Source: Erigeron canadensis (taxonomy: Eukaryota; Streptophyta; Magnoliopsida; Asterales; Asteraceae). Taken from it: a stretch of 64,000 nucleotides of DNA. Numbering within the stretch: position 1 is the stretch's first letter; the number at the start of each line of letters is the position of its first letter. This document shows positions 11,904 to 24,982 of this stretch, piece after piece. Under the pieces are notes generated by a model. It ran no database searches. It worked only from the letters and a program-made list of their open reading frames with translations, and had not been told where the DNA came from. A program made the position numbers and the translations under genes. The DNA is taken from assembly GCF_010389155.1 (NCBI RefSeq), contig NC_057764.1, positions 11,656,001 through 11,720,000 of the forward strand. The letters are read 5' to 3'.

Positions 11904-12142
11904 TCTAACCTGATCATACATATGCTTTCACTGATCACATATAATAATCTCTAACCTTATCACACATTCTCATACTGATCACATAATAATAATGTCTAAC
12001 CTTATCACACGTATGCTCACACTAATCGCATATGATAATGTCTAACCTTATCACACGTATGCTCACACTGATCAAATATAATAACGTCTAACCTTATCTC
12101 ACATATGTTCACACTGATCAAATATAATAATGTCTAACCTTA
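11904..12142. repeat. Tandem repeat, about five ~46-bp units
   Basis: Units follow CTAACCTTATCACACGTATG then CTCACACTGATCACATATAATAATGT, with a few substitutions each. The array starts 3 bp after the CACTA terminus at 11901 and ends in a partial CTAACCTTAA. Confidence 0.85.
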
Positions 12143-12447
12143 ATCTTTAAACCTTCGACGATATTCAACTTAAAGACTTCTCCTCCACCATTCTTTTCAT
12201 TGGTACTTTCAACGACCTCACTTTCAGAAGAAGATTCTGTTTTAGTCGACTTAGGTGGTGTTTGTTAATGTCTTGAAAGAAAAAATCATGTTTATCAATT
12301 AAAAGCAGTTTCTGTTTCATATCAGATTGAAAAGAACCCAAAAGATTCAAAGGGTCACAGTTTATTTGTTTATGCTTATTTGACTCTTTGCAAGCTGATA
12401 GTTAGAAAGAGTGTATTAGGTTTTGTCATCATCAAATAGGAGGAGAT
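12143..12447 (+). other. Internal 3' remnant of SIRE-like element H with polypurine tract
   Basis: Short non-coding tail ending in ATCAAATAGGAGGAGAT directly before the LTR start TGTTGAG; the GGAGGAGA run is the likely polypurine tract. The left ~120 bp could be read as a Ser/Glu-rich peptide on the minus strand; origin unassigned. Confidence 0.5.
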
Positions 12448-13486
12448 TGTTGAGTCCCAATGTAATTGTAAATTTAATGATGACAAAGCTGATGTATAAA
12501 CACTTAGTAATCTTTGAGTTCTTGTAATCTGATCAGGGTCAGTCTAAGCTCACACAGCCTGCTATATGTCTTTGACCCAGATCATGCTTCATATGTTGTA
12601 ATTGTTATATATTATGGAAGCTAGTATTATCCAAGCTACATCAAAATGTAACAACATTCAATCCAAGTCGAAGAGGATGATTGAAGATAGAGAACTAGGC
12701 TGAGAGTGAAAGACAACTTAGGACTAGCAGTCAGCTTGGAGATACTTGTGCAGATTGGTGCTTTGACGAATGGCCCAATCTGTACCTGACAATCAAGTGA
12801 AGATAACAAACTGAATTGAAGATAAAGACAAATGATGTGACTAGGATTATTCCTTGTATTCAGGTTGGTGGTTGCATTTACGTATGCGTGTCCATACAGC
12901 GATTGGTTGAAGAGAGAATGTGCAGTAGTACATGGGGACAACAAGTACGATAAAAGAGCATGATCAAATATTCCTCTGTCACCCAACCAGAGTGATTTAC
13001 GTGGTTAAATTGGACACCAAGTGATGTAGAGCCTTCGCCTATAAATGCTCCACTCCTTGACAAGCATCGTGTGACATTCCTGAGAATCATTCTTCACACA
13101 AGTTATCTGCTCTTATACATAGCTTAGTCTGTAGAAGATCAGCTTTGTGAGTAGGAACTTATTGATTGCTGCTTGTCATTTTTTAAGGGTTGTTTAGATA
13201 TCTGTAGGCTATCTTGTTTCCGCAACAACCCAGTAATTCTTTGTATAGATTATATCTTGAATAAAGAATTACATTTGAAAACCAATCTGTGTCTAAGAAT
13301 GTTTTATTTTCTACTTTACTGTTTCATTGATTATGTCATTTAGTTTAAATATTTACATTAACTGAATCTTTAAACTATATATAAAAGTGTGATAAGATCA
13401 AGTAAAGTTGTATTCACCCCCCCCCCCCTCTACAACTGTTCTGTGTATAATATACTCTGTATATTGCTACACCGTGGGACGTGTCA
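12448..13486 (+). repeat. 3' LTR of SIRE-like element H (~1.04 kb)
   Basis: Begins TGTTGAGTCCC after a polypurine tract and ends GGGACGTGTCA. It shares with the LTRs of D and E the order TATA box (TATAAAT, 13040-13046), a GTTTAGATATCT...CCGCAACAAC block, and AATAAAGAATTACATTTGAAAA, a likely poly(A) region. A C-homopolymer lies near 13417-13430. Sequence directly after it belongs to C1, so H probably inserted in C1 (candidate duplication GATTT at 13487-13491). Its left partner is lost. Confidence 0.7.
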
Positions 13487-15259
13487 GATTTTAGCTCTCA
13501 TGAGTTTCAGATTAGAAAAAATTTAGGAGAAAGTCTGAATGTTGATTCGGTTCCCCAATATTTAGTTAATAAGGATCATCCAATTGAAAATATTCTTGGT
13601 AATGCTACAGAACATGTTCGAACTAGAAATCAGCTGAATAAGGAACTGACTAGCTTGTTTTGTGAAGTGAAAGACACTGGATTGATAACTGAGTGTTTAT
13701 ATTCTGGTTTCATTTCACAAGTAGAACCTATGAATGTTAAGGCAGCACTTCAAGATCCATGTTGGGTTGAAGCTATGCAGGAAGAATTAGCTCAATTTGA
13801 AAAACTTGGAGTTTGGGAGTTAGTAGATGTGCCTAGAGGTAAAGAACCGATTGGAACTCGTTGGGTATATAAATGCAAACGAGATGACAAAGGGATCGTT
13901 ACTAGAAATAAAGCACGTTTGGTTGTTCAGGGGTTTGTACAACGAGAAGGATATGACTATAACGAAACTTTTGCGCCAGTTGCTAGGATTGAAGCTATAA
14001 GGTTATTTTTGGCCTATGCAAGTTTCGAAGGTATAAAGGTGTATCAGTTAGACGTTAAGAGTGCCTTCTTATACGATGAAGTTAAAGAAGAAGTGTATGT
14101 TCACCAACCACCGGGGTTTGAAGATCCGAACTATCCAAGAAGAGCATATCCACTGGATAAGGCTCTTTATGGATTGCATCAAGCACCCAGAGTGTGGTAT
14201 GAAAAGTTGTCGACTCATTTGTTGACAAATGGTTTTACAAGAGGATCGATAGACAACACATTGTTTATCAAATGGAAAAATCGAGATTATCTAATTGTAC
14301 AAGTTTTCGTGGATGATATCATTTTTGGTTAATCTAATATAAAGATGTGCAAAGAGTTTGAAATAAGCATGAAAGATGTATTTGAAATGAGTGCTATGGG
14401 GGAATTAGAATTTTTCCTCGGACTACAAGTAGATTAAAGGAAAGTTGGATTCTTTATTCATCAGTCTAAGTACGTCGATGACATCTTGGAAAGGTTTGAA
14501 ATGCTAGAGTCCAAGACATATGGTACTCCTATTCAGCAAAATCATGGTTTAGGGGTTCTTGATCCGAAAGATGAACTTATAGATGCAACTTATTATCGTG
14601 CTATTATTGGCTCATTGATGTATCTGACTGCTTCGCGTCCAGATATTATGTTCGTTGTTTGTCTTTGCGCTAGATTTCAAGCTAGTCCGAAAGAGTCACA
14701 TTTGACTGCAGCAAAACGTATTCTACGTTATCTTAAGGGAAACCAAGGGCTTGGTCTATGGTATCCTATGGGAGGAACGCTGGATTTGGTTACATATATT
14801 GAATCGGATTTTGGCGGTTGTAACAATGACAGAAAGTCTACGACTGGAGGTTGTCAGTTGTTAGGAGAAAGATTAGTATCGTGGCAGTGCAAGAAGCAGA
14901 CATGTGTGGCTCAGTCTTCATGTGAGGCAAAGTATATGGCTGCTGGTAGCTGTTGTTCCCAGGTTTTGTGGATTCAACAATAACTTCGTGACTATGGTAT
15001 GGATTTTCTTGATACTCCTATTAGAATAGACAATAATTCAGCTATAGACATTACAAATAATCCTGTCATGCATAAGGTCACCAAGCATATTGATATTAGA
15101 CATCGTTTCTTGCATGATTGTGCCCAAAAGAAGTTAATTCATTTGGAAAAAGTAATAACTGATGATAATTTAGCCGATTTGTATACCAAAGCATTTGATA
15201 AGGCTCGGTTTGAGAAGTTAATTCTTCTCAATGGGATGAAGAATGCTGATTCATATTAA
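13487..15259 (+). pseudogene. Reverse transcriptase / RNase H of copia C1
   Basis: One frame with three stops (14330, 14436 and 14981). RT motifs seen are [46 protein letters not shown] and catalytic FVDDIIFG, which directly precedes the first stop. RNase H has NNDRKSTTGG and CEAKYMAA. The canonical first Asp in Y-x-D-S-D is Glu here (YIESDFGG). It ends with the tail LILLNGMKNADSY also found in C2. Against C2, two stops (14436, 14981) are Gln codons changed by C-to-T and one (14330) is a Ser codon changed C-to-A. Confidence 0.9.
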
Positions 15260-17365
15260 ATCTCTCAAAGAACTAATTTTGTAAGTTTGTGTCTGTAAAT
15301 AGCTAGAGTCATAAAAATACAAAAAGAGTTCTTAAGTGTCATAAAAACCATAATAATGTGGAAAATCTGAAAATGACAAAAATATGAAGAGATTTAAGTT
15401 AATGCTGTAAGACAATTAGAAGTGAGGATACTTAGCTTTTAAGTCTGCTTAATCATAATATAACTGCTTAGTTTACAATTTGGGATATATTGGTAGACAC
15501 AAAGTAGCAAGGTTTCCTTAATTTGAACTTAATTTATACAATGTTCTTGTGGGAAACATATTCAGATATATGGCTGAGAATGCTTATTTTTCAGTAATGA
15601 ATTAATCTAGTCCTTAAATTTTGTGAAAGATCTAGCATTACTATAGGATTTGTTCAATGTATAGGCAAAAACCTCTACAACTCATGAGCATGAGAGTTAA
15701 ATGTGATATTGTTTATGCAAATGAAATGAATGTTAATTAAGGGGCTAATGTGGTCTTTGAGATTCGGACAAGTATGTCCTCGGGGTGTCTTTGTATACCT
15801 AGCCTGCCTAAAGCTTCCAACTTGGGATAGGTTGTCAGAAAGTTCGCTACATGGGTCTCATAGAAAATCACGGGTTCCTTATAAATAATGAAATGCAAAA
15901 GCAAATAAGTTAAATCATAAAGTAATTAAATTTTGTTATCTAAAAACTGTCTCATGATTTGTTTAAGGATGTTTTTGAATATATATTGAATATTTGTTAT
16001 CTTAGTGCTTGTATTGATTACGGAAGTACATCTGAATGTGGGTCACATCAGTTCGCAAACTATTCAATGACATATTAGGCTACTCGGGTTACATGGTGAT
16101 TGTCCTTGGCCAGGGTATGTCGAAAGTGTCATAACTCAAAGGAAACTGGAAGTACCGAGTGTTTAAGAGGACAAATATACTGGTAATCGTGGTTGGGTCA
16201 CTGTTCATAACTAATAATAAGAGAATTATTTCTCACTTGCAGACTTATGTAAATGCTAATCTGATCTAATCTGCAGAAACTTAAGATTTCTTGTAAATAA
16301 ATAAAGTAGTTTAGTTTTTATTTTAGCTATTTTTATTTTTGTATTAATAAGTGTCAGTTTGTGTGTCAAACTAGTTCTTATTGCAAGAGACATTTGATAA
16401 GCATTAAAAGTTATAATTCTTAGTGAATTATATAAGTCTTGTTGCTTACGGTATAAATGTTTAAAAGATGAATTTTCTAATATAGACATAAGTTGTTAAA
16501 GGTTAGAAAATGAAATGATTCATGTAAATTGAAAAGTCTAACTATTTTTGAATGTCTTTCGTACTGACGTCAGCATGCCTCGCGTTGCCGTCATCACGAA
16601 GCCCACGAAGATATTTCTTGGGCCCGCCCATGAGGATTCGAATATAAATATGGGTTATTACTATTCATTAATTACCATTAATCGAAAATTAACCCTAAGT
16701 AAATCACACAAATCTCGTCTCCTTCGTGCTACTATTCATCCGCACTTATTTTGATCGATTTCATCCTCTTTTCTCGATTATTATCCAGATTTGTTGGTAA
16801 TTTGATAATCTAGGATAGTGGATTGATGTTTTAACTTCAAAAATCATAAGATTTAAGCCGTTATAATGCCCGATTTTGGAATTTACCTCGCTTGAACAGT
16901 ACGACGAACGAACTAAGGATTGAATCTTTGATTTTTGATGATTTGGACTAAAATTGGACATAAAATTGGATTAATTGATTTTTGTACACTTTAAATCTAA
17001 TAAAAGTTCAAATTAACATGTTTAAAATCATGTTTAATCGAAGTATCTATGGCTCGTTTACTATTCACACGAAGCAGATGAAGAACACGAAGAACACTTT
17101 ACTTCGTGTTCATACAAATTGAATTTGTTTTGATTTTTGATTTTCTGGGCATACACGATCCATAAATAAGTCCACGATGATGTTTTAAACGTGATTTTGA
17201 TCAATTTTAACATCATATGGAGATGTTTTTGCTCTTCGTGTTTTGGGTTTCATAAATGGCTCTTGATGACATCATCATGACGCAGAAGACCAAAACCCTA
17301 ATTTTTGTTTTTCGTTTATTCTAACTTATGCTTTTCTTGTCGTTTTTTGTTTGTTTTGTGCAGGT
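15260..17365 (+). other. Post-pol spacer of C1 with internal promoter-like module
   Basis: About 2.1 kb without a supported gene, homologous to 48914-50761 in C2. An AATTAAGGGGCTAATG purine stretch (about 15733-15748) lies ~480 bp after pol. At 16565-16572 is TGACGTCA and at 16643-16650 TATAAATA, then short leader-like sequence. It ends in a pyrimidine-rich run, TTTGTTTGTTTTGTGCAG (17346-17363), directly before the ORF3 ATG. Confidence 0.6.
16565..16650 (+). promoter_or_regulatory. Candidate internal promoter upstream of ORF3 (C1)
   Basis: TGACGTCA (bZIP/as-1-like core) at 16565-16572, a second GTCATCACGAAG at about 16590, and TATAAATA at 16643-16650. The ~70-bp spacing resembles the family's own LTR promoter, where TGACGTCA at 43136 precedes TATAAATA at 43226. 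The module is missing from C2. Promoter function is inferred. Confidence 0.45.
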
Positions 17366-18188
17366 ATGGTAGGACAAGGTGCTCGCGTGTTCGTCAAGGA
17401 ACATAATGCTGCAATTGATCTCAACATTACGCCGTCAGGATGCACACCAGAGTTTCACGGTGTCCTCCAGTATCTAGCACGCTCTCGTATTCATTTTGCT
17501 TTGACCGAGAATCCTTCGCTGGTCATAAGTCTTATTACGGAATTCTGGAACTCAGCCAGATTGGTGCAAGTTGGTGATCATACTATGATTTGCACTACTG
17601 TTGCTAGACGTAATATTTAGTTTACTGCTGGAGACTTAAGGACTATTTTGGACTTAGGTACTGATGATATGGAGCAAGGTCCTGTTGAGATTGAAGAGAG
17701 CTTTTGTGACGGTGCTCTTAGGCGTATGGGATATGTTGGTGATATTACTTATCCTTATCGCAAGAATCGTCTTCTAGAGAAATGGAGATTGCTTGCCTAT
17801 TACTTATCGCAGGTCATGATCAGTTGAACATTTTTACTGCTTCTCAGATGGTTGCTCTTGTGCTGAACAAGCCCTACAGCTTTTCTCAGTACACATATGA
17901 TAATTTAGTAAAGCAGTTGAGAGCATTTGGAAACGATAAGAAATTCTTTCTGTTTCCAAGATTTGTGATGATAATCATTCGGCACAGAATAGCAGATCTA
18001 CCGTTTGATGGTCCTACTTTCAATTTGGGTCGTCTGACTCATAAGGTGTTTCTTAAGAGTATGAAACGCTTTGCAGGTCATGGTGTTCCTGATAATGTTG
18101 CTAATCCACCATTGTTCGGACATCTCATAAATCCTGACTATGTTGCTCCTAGACAAGGTTGGGAAGATGAAGAACCTGTTGCTGCTGC
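17366..18188 (+). pseudogene. ORF3 N-terminal domain of C1 (split by element D)
   Basis: Start ATG at 17366 (MVGQGARVFVKEHNA), two bases after a splice-acceptor-like TTTTGTGCAG. The N-terminal domain carries GVLQYLARSRIHFALTENP then ITEFWNSA, motifs shared with ORF3 of D and E. A TAG at 17618 replaces a Gln codon intact in C2 (CAG at the equivalent site). A ~25-bp deletion near 17808 shifts the frame, which resumes as GHDQLNIFTASQMVAL. The text stops at GWEDEEPVAAA where D's LTR begins. No membrane segment or signal peptide is visible, so an envelope role is not supported. Function unknown. Confidence 0.7.
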
Positions 18189-19161
18189 TGTTAGGTCCAG
18201 TTTTGGCTATAAACTGGAGATCTCCAGCTGCATCTGGAGAGCATGAAGAATTGTCTGAAATATTAAAAGTCCAGTTGCATCGTACAGTTTAAGCAACTGA
18301 TGACTTCCTCCAGTTGAGATCTGAAGACTTAAATCTGAAGACCTTCCAGTTGAAGTCGAAGACAACAAGTGGAAGAAAAGGAATGGCAATGGTAGTGAAG
18401 CCCAGTTGACATTTCACCAGATCAATCAACTGGAGATCCACCAGTGTAAATGCCTTTACAAAGTTTTACACTGATTACTAGGAAGACCTTTTACACTACA
18501 TCCTTTTACCCGGACAATAATCTTGTCTGTGGATAAAATTGCAAAGATGTAGAGTGGTTGAATAAAGTAACCTTTTGTCTTACTTTATTTAGCACACACG
18601 AAGGATTATTTACTAATACTTTTGTGTGCTGTCAACCATATTTGTACGTCGAAGTTGAGATCCCAATACTCACACTTCGACTATAAATAGAGGTCCTTGC
18701 CCAAGCATTTCAACAACTTTGCAAATACATACATTCTGCAATATTGGTGAACTTGTGCAATATTCTCTCAATCGTAAAAAGGAACATTTCACAACTTTAA
18801 GTGTTTCGATTGTTAGGAGAATTTCCAAGTATAGATCAATTGTATTTCAGAGGTTGTTAGGATATTTACATACTTGTATTATCTTGGTTCCGCAACAACC
18901 TTGTATTTTATTTAACAATCAATAAATAAAATACATTTGAAAAATACATATTGTCTCACCAATATAAATACTTGTCACTTATATTTATTGCATTATATTT
19001 ACTTATTTACATTGTCACCTTAATAAGTAAACCTCCAGATTACCTGGTACACAATCACTCTAAACTGGTCACGTCCAGATTAAGTGATTGTGTTGCAAAG
19101 TACACTCATCATTGACATAGAGGTGTCTTCAGCATCCATTTAGTAATAGTTGGGTCTTACA
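18189..19161 (+). repeat. 5' LTR of element D (973 bp)
   Basis: TGTTAGGTCCAG to GGGTCTTACA, two bases before the primer binding site. TATAAATAG at about 18682, followed by TTGTGCAATATTCTCTC-type leader sequence, a CCGCAACAACC block, and AATAAATAAAATACATTTGAA (polyadenylation-like). Same LTR architecture as E and H. Confidence 0.9.
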
Positions 19162-19163
19162 AG

Positions 19164-19175
19164 TGGTATCAGAGC
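19164..19175 (+). other. Primer binding site of element D
   Basis: TGGTATCAGAGC, perfect plant copia initiator-Met tRNA site, two bases after the LTR. Confidence 0.95.
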
Positions 19176-19219
19176 AGGCAGGTTGAATTGTTTTAATTCT
19201 ATAACCTAGGTCTGCTTCG

Positions 19220-21607
19220 ATGGCTGCTGAAGGTGATAATGGTTCTGGTCCAAATGAATCTAATCCTAATGTTACAACTCCTTTAAATACTAACCCTCCT
19301 CCTCCTCCTCCTACTCCTGGAGCTAGCCACGTCCATGTACATTATTCCAACACTCCTGTTCCCAAATTTGATGGAAACCAGGATACCTTTGGTACATGGA
19401 AAGCTAGAATGCTCTTGCATTTTGGTGGGATAGAGAGGTATATGTTGAAAATCCTCAAGGATGGACCATATATACCCATGTCCAGTGGTGTTAGTCCTCT
19501 TCTTGACCCAACTGGGAGAAGAGGTTCAAGGGAAAAATCTGAAGAACATTGGACTGATGAGGATCGCAGACTGGTTGACCTTGATACCAGACTGAAAAAC
19601 ATGATCCTCGCAGCTGTTCCAGAGGAATTAATTCCAACCTTTGTTTTGTTTCCCAGTTCTAAGTCTATGTGGGAAGAATTGGTTCTCCAGTTTGAAGGAG
19701 GAGCTGACACCCTTTCTACCAGAAAAGTTGCTTTAAACAAGAAGTATGAAACCTTCTTTGCTCTTCCCAATGAGAGCCTGACCAATACCTATACCAGGTT
19801 TACTAGTTTGATTAATCAACTGAGAGGCTTAGGGATTGAAATGGATAAGGATACCTATACCAGGTTTACCATTTTGCCATCCAAATGGGCACACATGGTT
19901 CTTGTCCTAAGACAAGGAAAGACCTTGCACAGTCACACTCTTGCATCTCTCTTTGGAGCCTTTAGATTCATTGAAGATAATAATGCTGCAAAACTGGTAG
20001 CTGAGCAAGATGCTTTAAACCATGCACAGAATTCCAAGGTCGCCAGTTTAACTGGGCAACCTTGTCCTGCTTTAATGTCTGCTGAGAATGTCCAGTCACA
20101 TTCTATGAAGGAGATGTTAAATAGCTTTTTGAATTCTGGCCTGACTACTGATCTCAGTGATAGTTGTGATGAGACTGACGATGATGATCTGGTCGCCATG
20201 ATTGGTAAAACCTTTAATAGGTTCAAGCATATATCTAATCGATTTAATGGGTCCAATAATGCTTCCAGATCCAACTCTCTGGATAAGTCCAATCTTACCT
20301 GCTACAAGTGTGGTAAGAAAGGTTATTTCATGAAGGAATGCAGATCTAGTCAGATAAACAACCAAACTGGTCCCTCTGTTCCTAACTTTGTTAATTCTGA
20401 TGATTACAAGGCTAAATACAAGAAGCTCAAGGCTCAGATAGCCCTCATGTCACTTGAACAAGAAAAAGAAAAAGAAAAGAATAAGTGCATGATGGCTCAA
20501 ACTGAAGGAAAGTGGGAACTCTCTGATGACTCATCTGATGATGATGAAGAGATTAGAGATGTTTGTTTTATGGCTCAGGAAAATAAGCAACCAATGGTGA
20601 AAGATGATGTCAATTCTGGAAGATGGGTGGACATCATATTGAAAAAGGTAAGGGATTATGATGATGAATTGGACACTGAATCAAAACTTGACATTGCTGA
20701 ATCATTAAATGATGATTTGTTATTTGTTGAAACCTTGAGAACTGACTGTGAAAGATATCTTGAGACTGTTTTAACTGAATTTAATAACATGAAAAATAAA
20801 ATTAATGATTTACAAAGTGTTCAGTTGGCTCTTAAAGAATCTGATTTGAAAATTGAGGCACTGGAAAAGGATAACCAAAAATTGAAATTTGATCTTGAAA
20901 AAGGAACACATGGTTATCAAATCTTGGGTACAAGCATCTGGTAAAAATTATGATGCATTTTCTAAAACCATTGATACTCAAAAAACGGCATGGAAATCTG
21001 GTGATCTTGGATGGCAGCTGTTTTACCCAAAATCCACGAGTTGCCAGATTCGGTTAGAATTGAGACTCTTTATGACTCTTCCAGCCCTGTCAAGTTAGAT
21101 TCTGTTGAGACTACCCTTGTTGAGGTTCAAACTGGAGCCAAAAAGGCTAAAGCTCCAGTTTAGAAGGAAGCTGGTGATATTCCTTTACCTCAAAAGTCCA
21201 AAGAGCCCAAGACTCAAAAGACTAAAACCCCCGCTGAGCCCAAGTCCATGGGCCAGCAGCATGATGAAAAGAGCTTTTTGTTGAAACTGGAAAGTCAACT
21301 CCAGAACTTGTCAAGGCAGGTACAAAGTTGTACTGCCAGAATTAAAAATTTGGAAAGAGCCTCGACTTCTTCAGTTGAAAAACAAATTGTTAAAACACCT
21401 CATCAGAAACAAAAAGTTAAACAATCTGCTCAGAAAGCAGCAAAATCTGGCAAGAAAAAGGAGGTCAATGTTCCCATCAAACCAATTGTTTTTACTTCTG
21501 AAGTTGGAAATAATCCTCCAGATTCTTCCTCCAGTTCCAACCTGAGTCAAACTCCTGAGATATCTCAGAAAGAGTCCAGTGGACCCATCAAGAAAAGATG
21601 GGTTTAG
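19220..21607 (+). pseudogene. Gag of SIRE-like element D
   Basis: Starts MAAEGDNGSG, followed by a Pro-rich tract and the DTFGTWKARMLLHFGG gag core. The zinc knuckle reads CYKCGKKGYFMKEC: the His of CCHC is Tyr (codon 20324-20326), while element E keeps His. Coiled-coil-like Lys/Glu-rich sequence follows. The first frame ends at 20944 because one base was lost in the A-rich run near 20900. Gag resumes in other frames, including 21248-21607 (LLKLESQLQNLSRQVQSC ... GPIKKRWV) with a TAG where E has a Pro codon. A short segment, ATACCTATACCAGGTTTAC, is duplicated at about 19786 and 19850. Confidence 0.85.
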
Positions 21608-21634
21608 AAAAATAACTAATCATTTGCTTGGGTG

Positions 21635-24600
21635 TGCAGGGCGATCGAAAGAAGAATATCTGGTATCTGGACAGCGCTGCTGGCCGGACTATGACCGGAT
21701 GTAAGCCCCTGCTGGAAGAGTTCACTGTCCAAGATGGACCGGCAGTGACATTTGGTAATGATGGAAGTGGGAAAACTGAAGGGTATGGTGTTATTGACAA
21801 TGGGTAGGTCCAGTTCACAAAAGTTGCATTTGTTAATGGTTTGAAATATAACCTGATAAGTGTCAGTTAACTTTGTGATGATGGATATAAGGTTCTGTTC
21901 GATATTGCTCAAGGCACCATTTTTAACAAGGATTGGAAGGTAGTAATGATTGCACCAAGAAAAGGGAATGTGTACATCATGGACATGGAACCAGCTCCAA
22001 ACAAACATTGTTTCTATGCCAAGGCTGATGAGGATACCAACTGGCTATGGCATAAAAGGTTATCCCATCTTAATTTCAAAAATATCAATAAGTTGTCAAG
22101 AAAACAACTGGTGGATGGGATACCTTTAATTTCCTTTAAAAAGGAGAAGCCATGTCCAGGCTGTGAGATGGGCAAGAAGAAAAGAGCCAGTTTCAAGACC
22201 AGGCAAAACTTTAGTATCACTGAACCTCTTCACATGCTTCATATGGATCTCTTTGGTCCAGTGAATGTTCAAACTAAAGCTGGTAAAAGATACACTTTAG
22301 TTGTTGTTGATGAATACACCAAGTATTGTTGGGTGGTATTTATCAGATCAAAAGGTGATGCACCTGGTGAAATTATCTCTCTCATCAAGAAAATTGAGCT
22401 CAAGTATACCAAGAAAGTTTGTCAGTTGCGAAGTGATAATGGTACTGAATTCATTAACAAAGAATTGGAATCATTTTGCACTGACACTGGCATTTCTCAG
22501 AACTTCTCGTCAGCTCGTTCTCCACAACAAAATGGTGTGGTTGAAAGAAAGAATCGCACATTAATTGAAGCTGTCAGAAGTATGTTGTCTGAATCAGGTC
22601 TTCCCACCTATTTTTGGGCTGAAGCTATGGCAACTGCTTGCCATACCCAAAATCGGTCAGTTTATGTCAAAAGACATAGGAAGACTGCCTATGAAGTCCT
22701 CAGGAATCGTAAACCAAATATTGGATATTTTCATGTATTTGGTTGTCCAGTTTTTATCTTAAACGATTCTAGTCAGTTGGGAAAGTTTGATGCAAAAGCT
22801 GATGAGGGTGTTTTCGTGGGGTATTCAGATATAGGAAAAGCCTATAGAGTTTATAATTATAGACTCCAAAGGGTACATGAGACAGTTCATGTCACATTCG
22901 ATGAATCTAATGAAACAATCAATAAAAGACCAAGCCTTGATTTATCTCCAGTTGTCCCAGTCGATTTTGGTGTATTTGATCAAGTTCATCAGTCAGTCAA
23001 TACACCAAGAGATGTTTCCAGTCACCAGGACTTGGAACCAGTTATACTAAAGAAAAGCTCCAGTAACACTTCATTCTATCCTTCCATCATTTTTAATCTA
23101 CCTCATAAACTGGTGATTGGATCAGATGTATGTGCCGCGACAATATCAGAACCAATTCAAACCTCTCCATTTCTTCATGACATGCCTTTGTTTGAAGATA
23201 ATCATGTTAACACCCCAGTTGACACTGATGATGAAGCTGAAGTAGTTTGGGTTGATCCTTCTCCAGTTACCACAACCGTTGAAGATTGCCAGGTGACTTG
23301 CACTGATGTTGTAGCTTATTAACCTAGTCAATACACTAAATAGACTGCTCCTCATCCTATCGAGCAAATTATTGGCAATCCAAAAAGTGGGGTTCAGACT
23401 AGAAGAGCCACAAGTGAACAATGCTTAAACGTCACCTTCCTATCACTGATTGAACCAAAGAAGATTGACGAGGCTATGGCAGATCCAAGCTGGGTTGAGG
23501 CTATGTAAGAAGAACTCAACCAGTTCGAAAGGAATAATGTTTGGGAACATGTTCCTTGTCCTCCAGGGTTAAAAAAGGAACCCATTGCAACGAGGTGGGT
23601 CTACCGAAACAAGATGGATGAATATGGCAACGTTATTAGAAACAAAGCTAGATTGGTTGCCAAGGGTTATTGTCAAGCGGAAGGTGTGGATTTTGATGAA
23701 ACTTTTGCTCCAGTTGCAAGACTTGAAGCCATTAGAATTTTCTTGGCTTATGCTGCTTATTTGCAATTTAAAGTCTTATCAAATGGATGTCAAAAGTGCG
23801 TTCCTGAATGAAACCTTGGAAGAAGAAGTGTATGTTCAGCAGACTCCAGGCTTCTTGAATGAAAAGCATCCTCACTGGGTATACAGACTGAACAAAGCAT
23901 TGTATGGTCTTCGTCAAGCCCCAAGAGCCTGGTATGACACACTGACCAAACACCTTCTTAAATATGATTTTGAAAGAGGTGCAATTGATAGTACCTTGTT
24001 CATCTTAAAGGAAAAAGGTAATATCTTGCTGGTACAAATTTATGTTGATGACATTATTTTTGGATCGACTGATGATGCAATTTGTGAGAAATTTTCAAAA
24101 ATCATGTCAAAGGAATATGAAATGAGTTTAATGGGTGAATTAACATTTTTCTTAGGTTTACAAATTAAACAAACCATGGAAGGTATTTTTATCAACCAAG
24201 AAAAATATGTCAGAGATTTGTTAAGAAAATACAAATATGATTCTGTCCCATCGAAAAACACACCCATTGCAGCACCTTTAAATTTGGATTCTGACCCAAA
24301 TGGAAAACCAGTGGATCAAAAAGAGTATCGTGGAATAGTTGGTTCACTGATGTATTTAACTGCCAATCGGCCAGATATAATGTTTGCAACATGTTTATGT
24401 GCCAGATTTCAGGCTAACCCAAAAGAATCACATTTGCATGCTGTTAAGCGCATCTTTAGGTACCTGAAAGGGTGTTCTAGCCTTGGTCTTTGGTATCCCA
24501 AAGGCTCAGGGTTAGATCTGATGGGTTATTCATGTTCAGATCATGGAGGTTGTAAGATTGATAGAAAGTCTACAACTGGAGGTTGTCACTTCCTAGGGGG

Positions 24601-24982
24601 AAAACTGGTGAGTTGGACCAGCAAGAAACAGACTTCGGTCTCAATGTCAACTGCTGAGGCAGAATACATTTATGCGGCCAGTTGTTGTGCCCAGATTCTT
24701 TGGATCAAAAACCAGTTGCTCGACTATGGTATGAAATATACCAGAACCCCAATCTTTTGTGACAACATCAGTGCAATTGCAATATCTCACAACCCGGTAA
24801 TGCACTCTAAGACAAAACAAATTGACATCAGGTATCATTTTATTCGAGATCATGTTATGAAAAGAGATATTGAAATTCATTTCATCCCCACTGACAAACA
24901 ATTAGCTGATGTTTTTACAAAACTTCTTGATGAAAAGACTTTTAAACATCTCATCAGCGAATTGGGAATGTTAAATCCTTGA
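21635..24982 (+). pseudogene. Pol (PR-INT-RT-RH) of SIRE-like element D
   Basis: Protease motif IWYLDSAAGRTMTG near 21655. Integrase has the LWHKRLSHLNF ... CPGCEMGK zinc finger and DDE signatures LHMDLFGPV, LRSDNGTEF and NGVVERKNRT, all intact. RT has [36 protein letters not shown] and YVDDIIFGS. RNase H has CKIDRKSTTGG, but its usual first Asp (Y-x-D-S-D) is Cys (GYSCSDHGG). Stops near 21806, 21869, 23320, 23341 and 23506; compared with E, those at 21869 and 23506 fit CAA-to-TAA and that at 23341 fits TGG-to-TAG. A one-base insertion near 23779 shifts the frame just before YQMDVKSAF. Ends ISELGMLNP. Confidence 0.9.
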
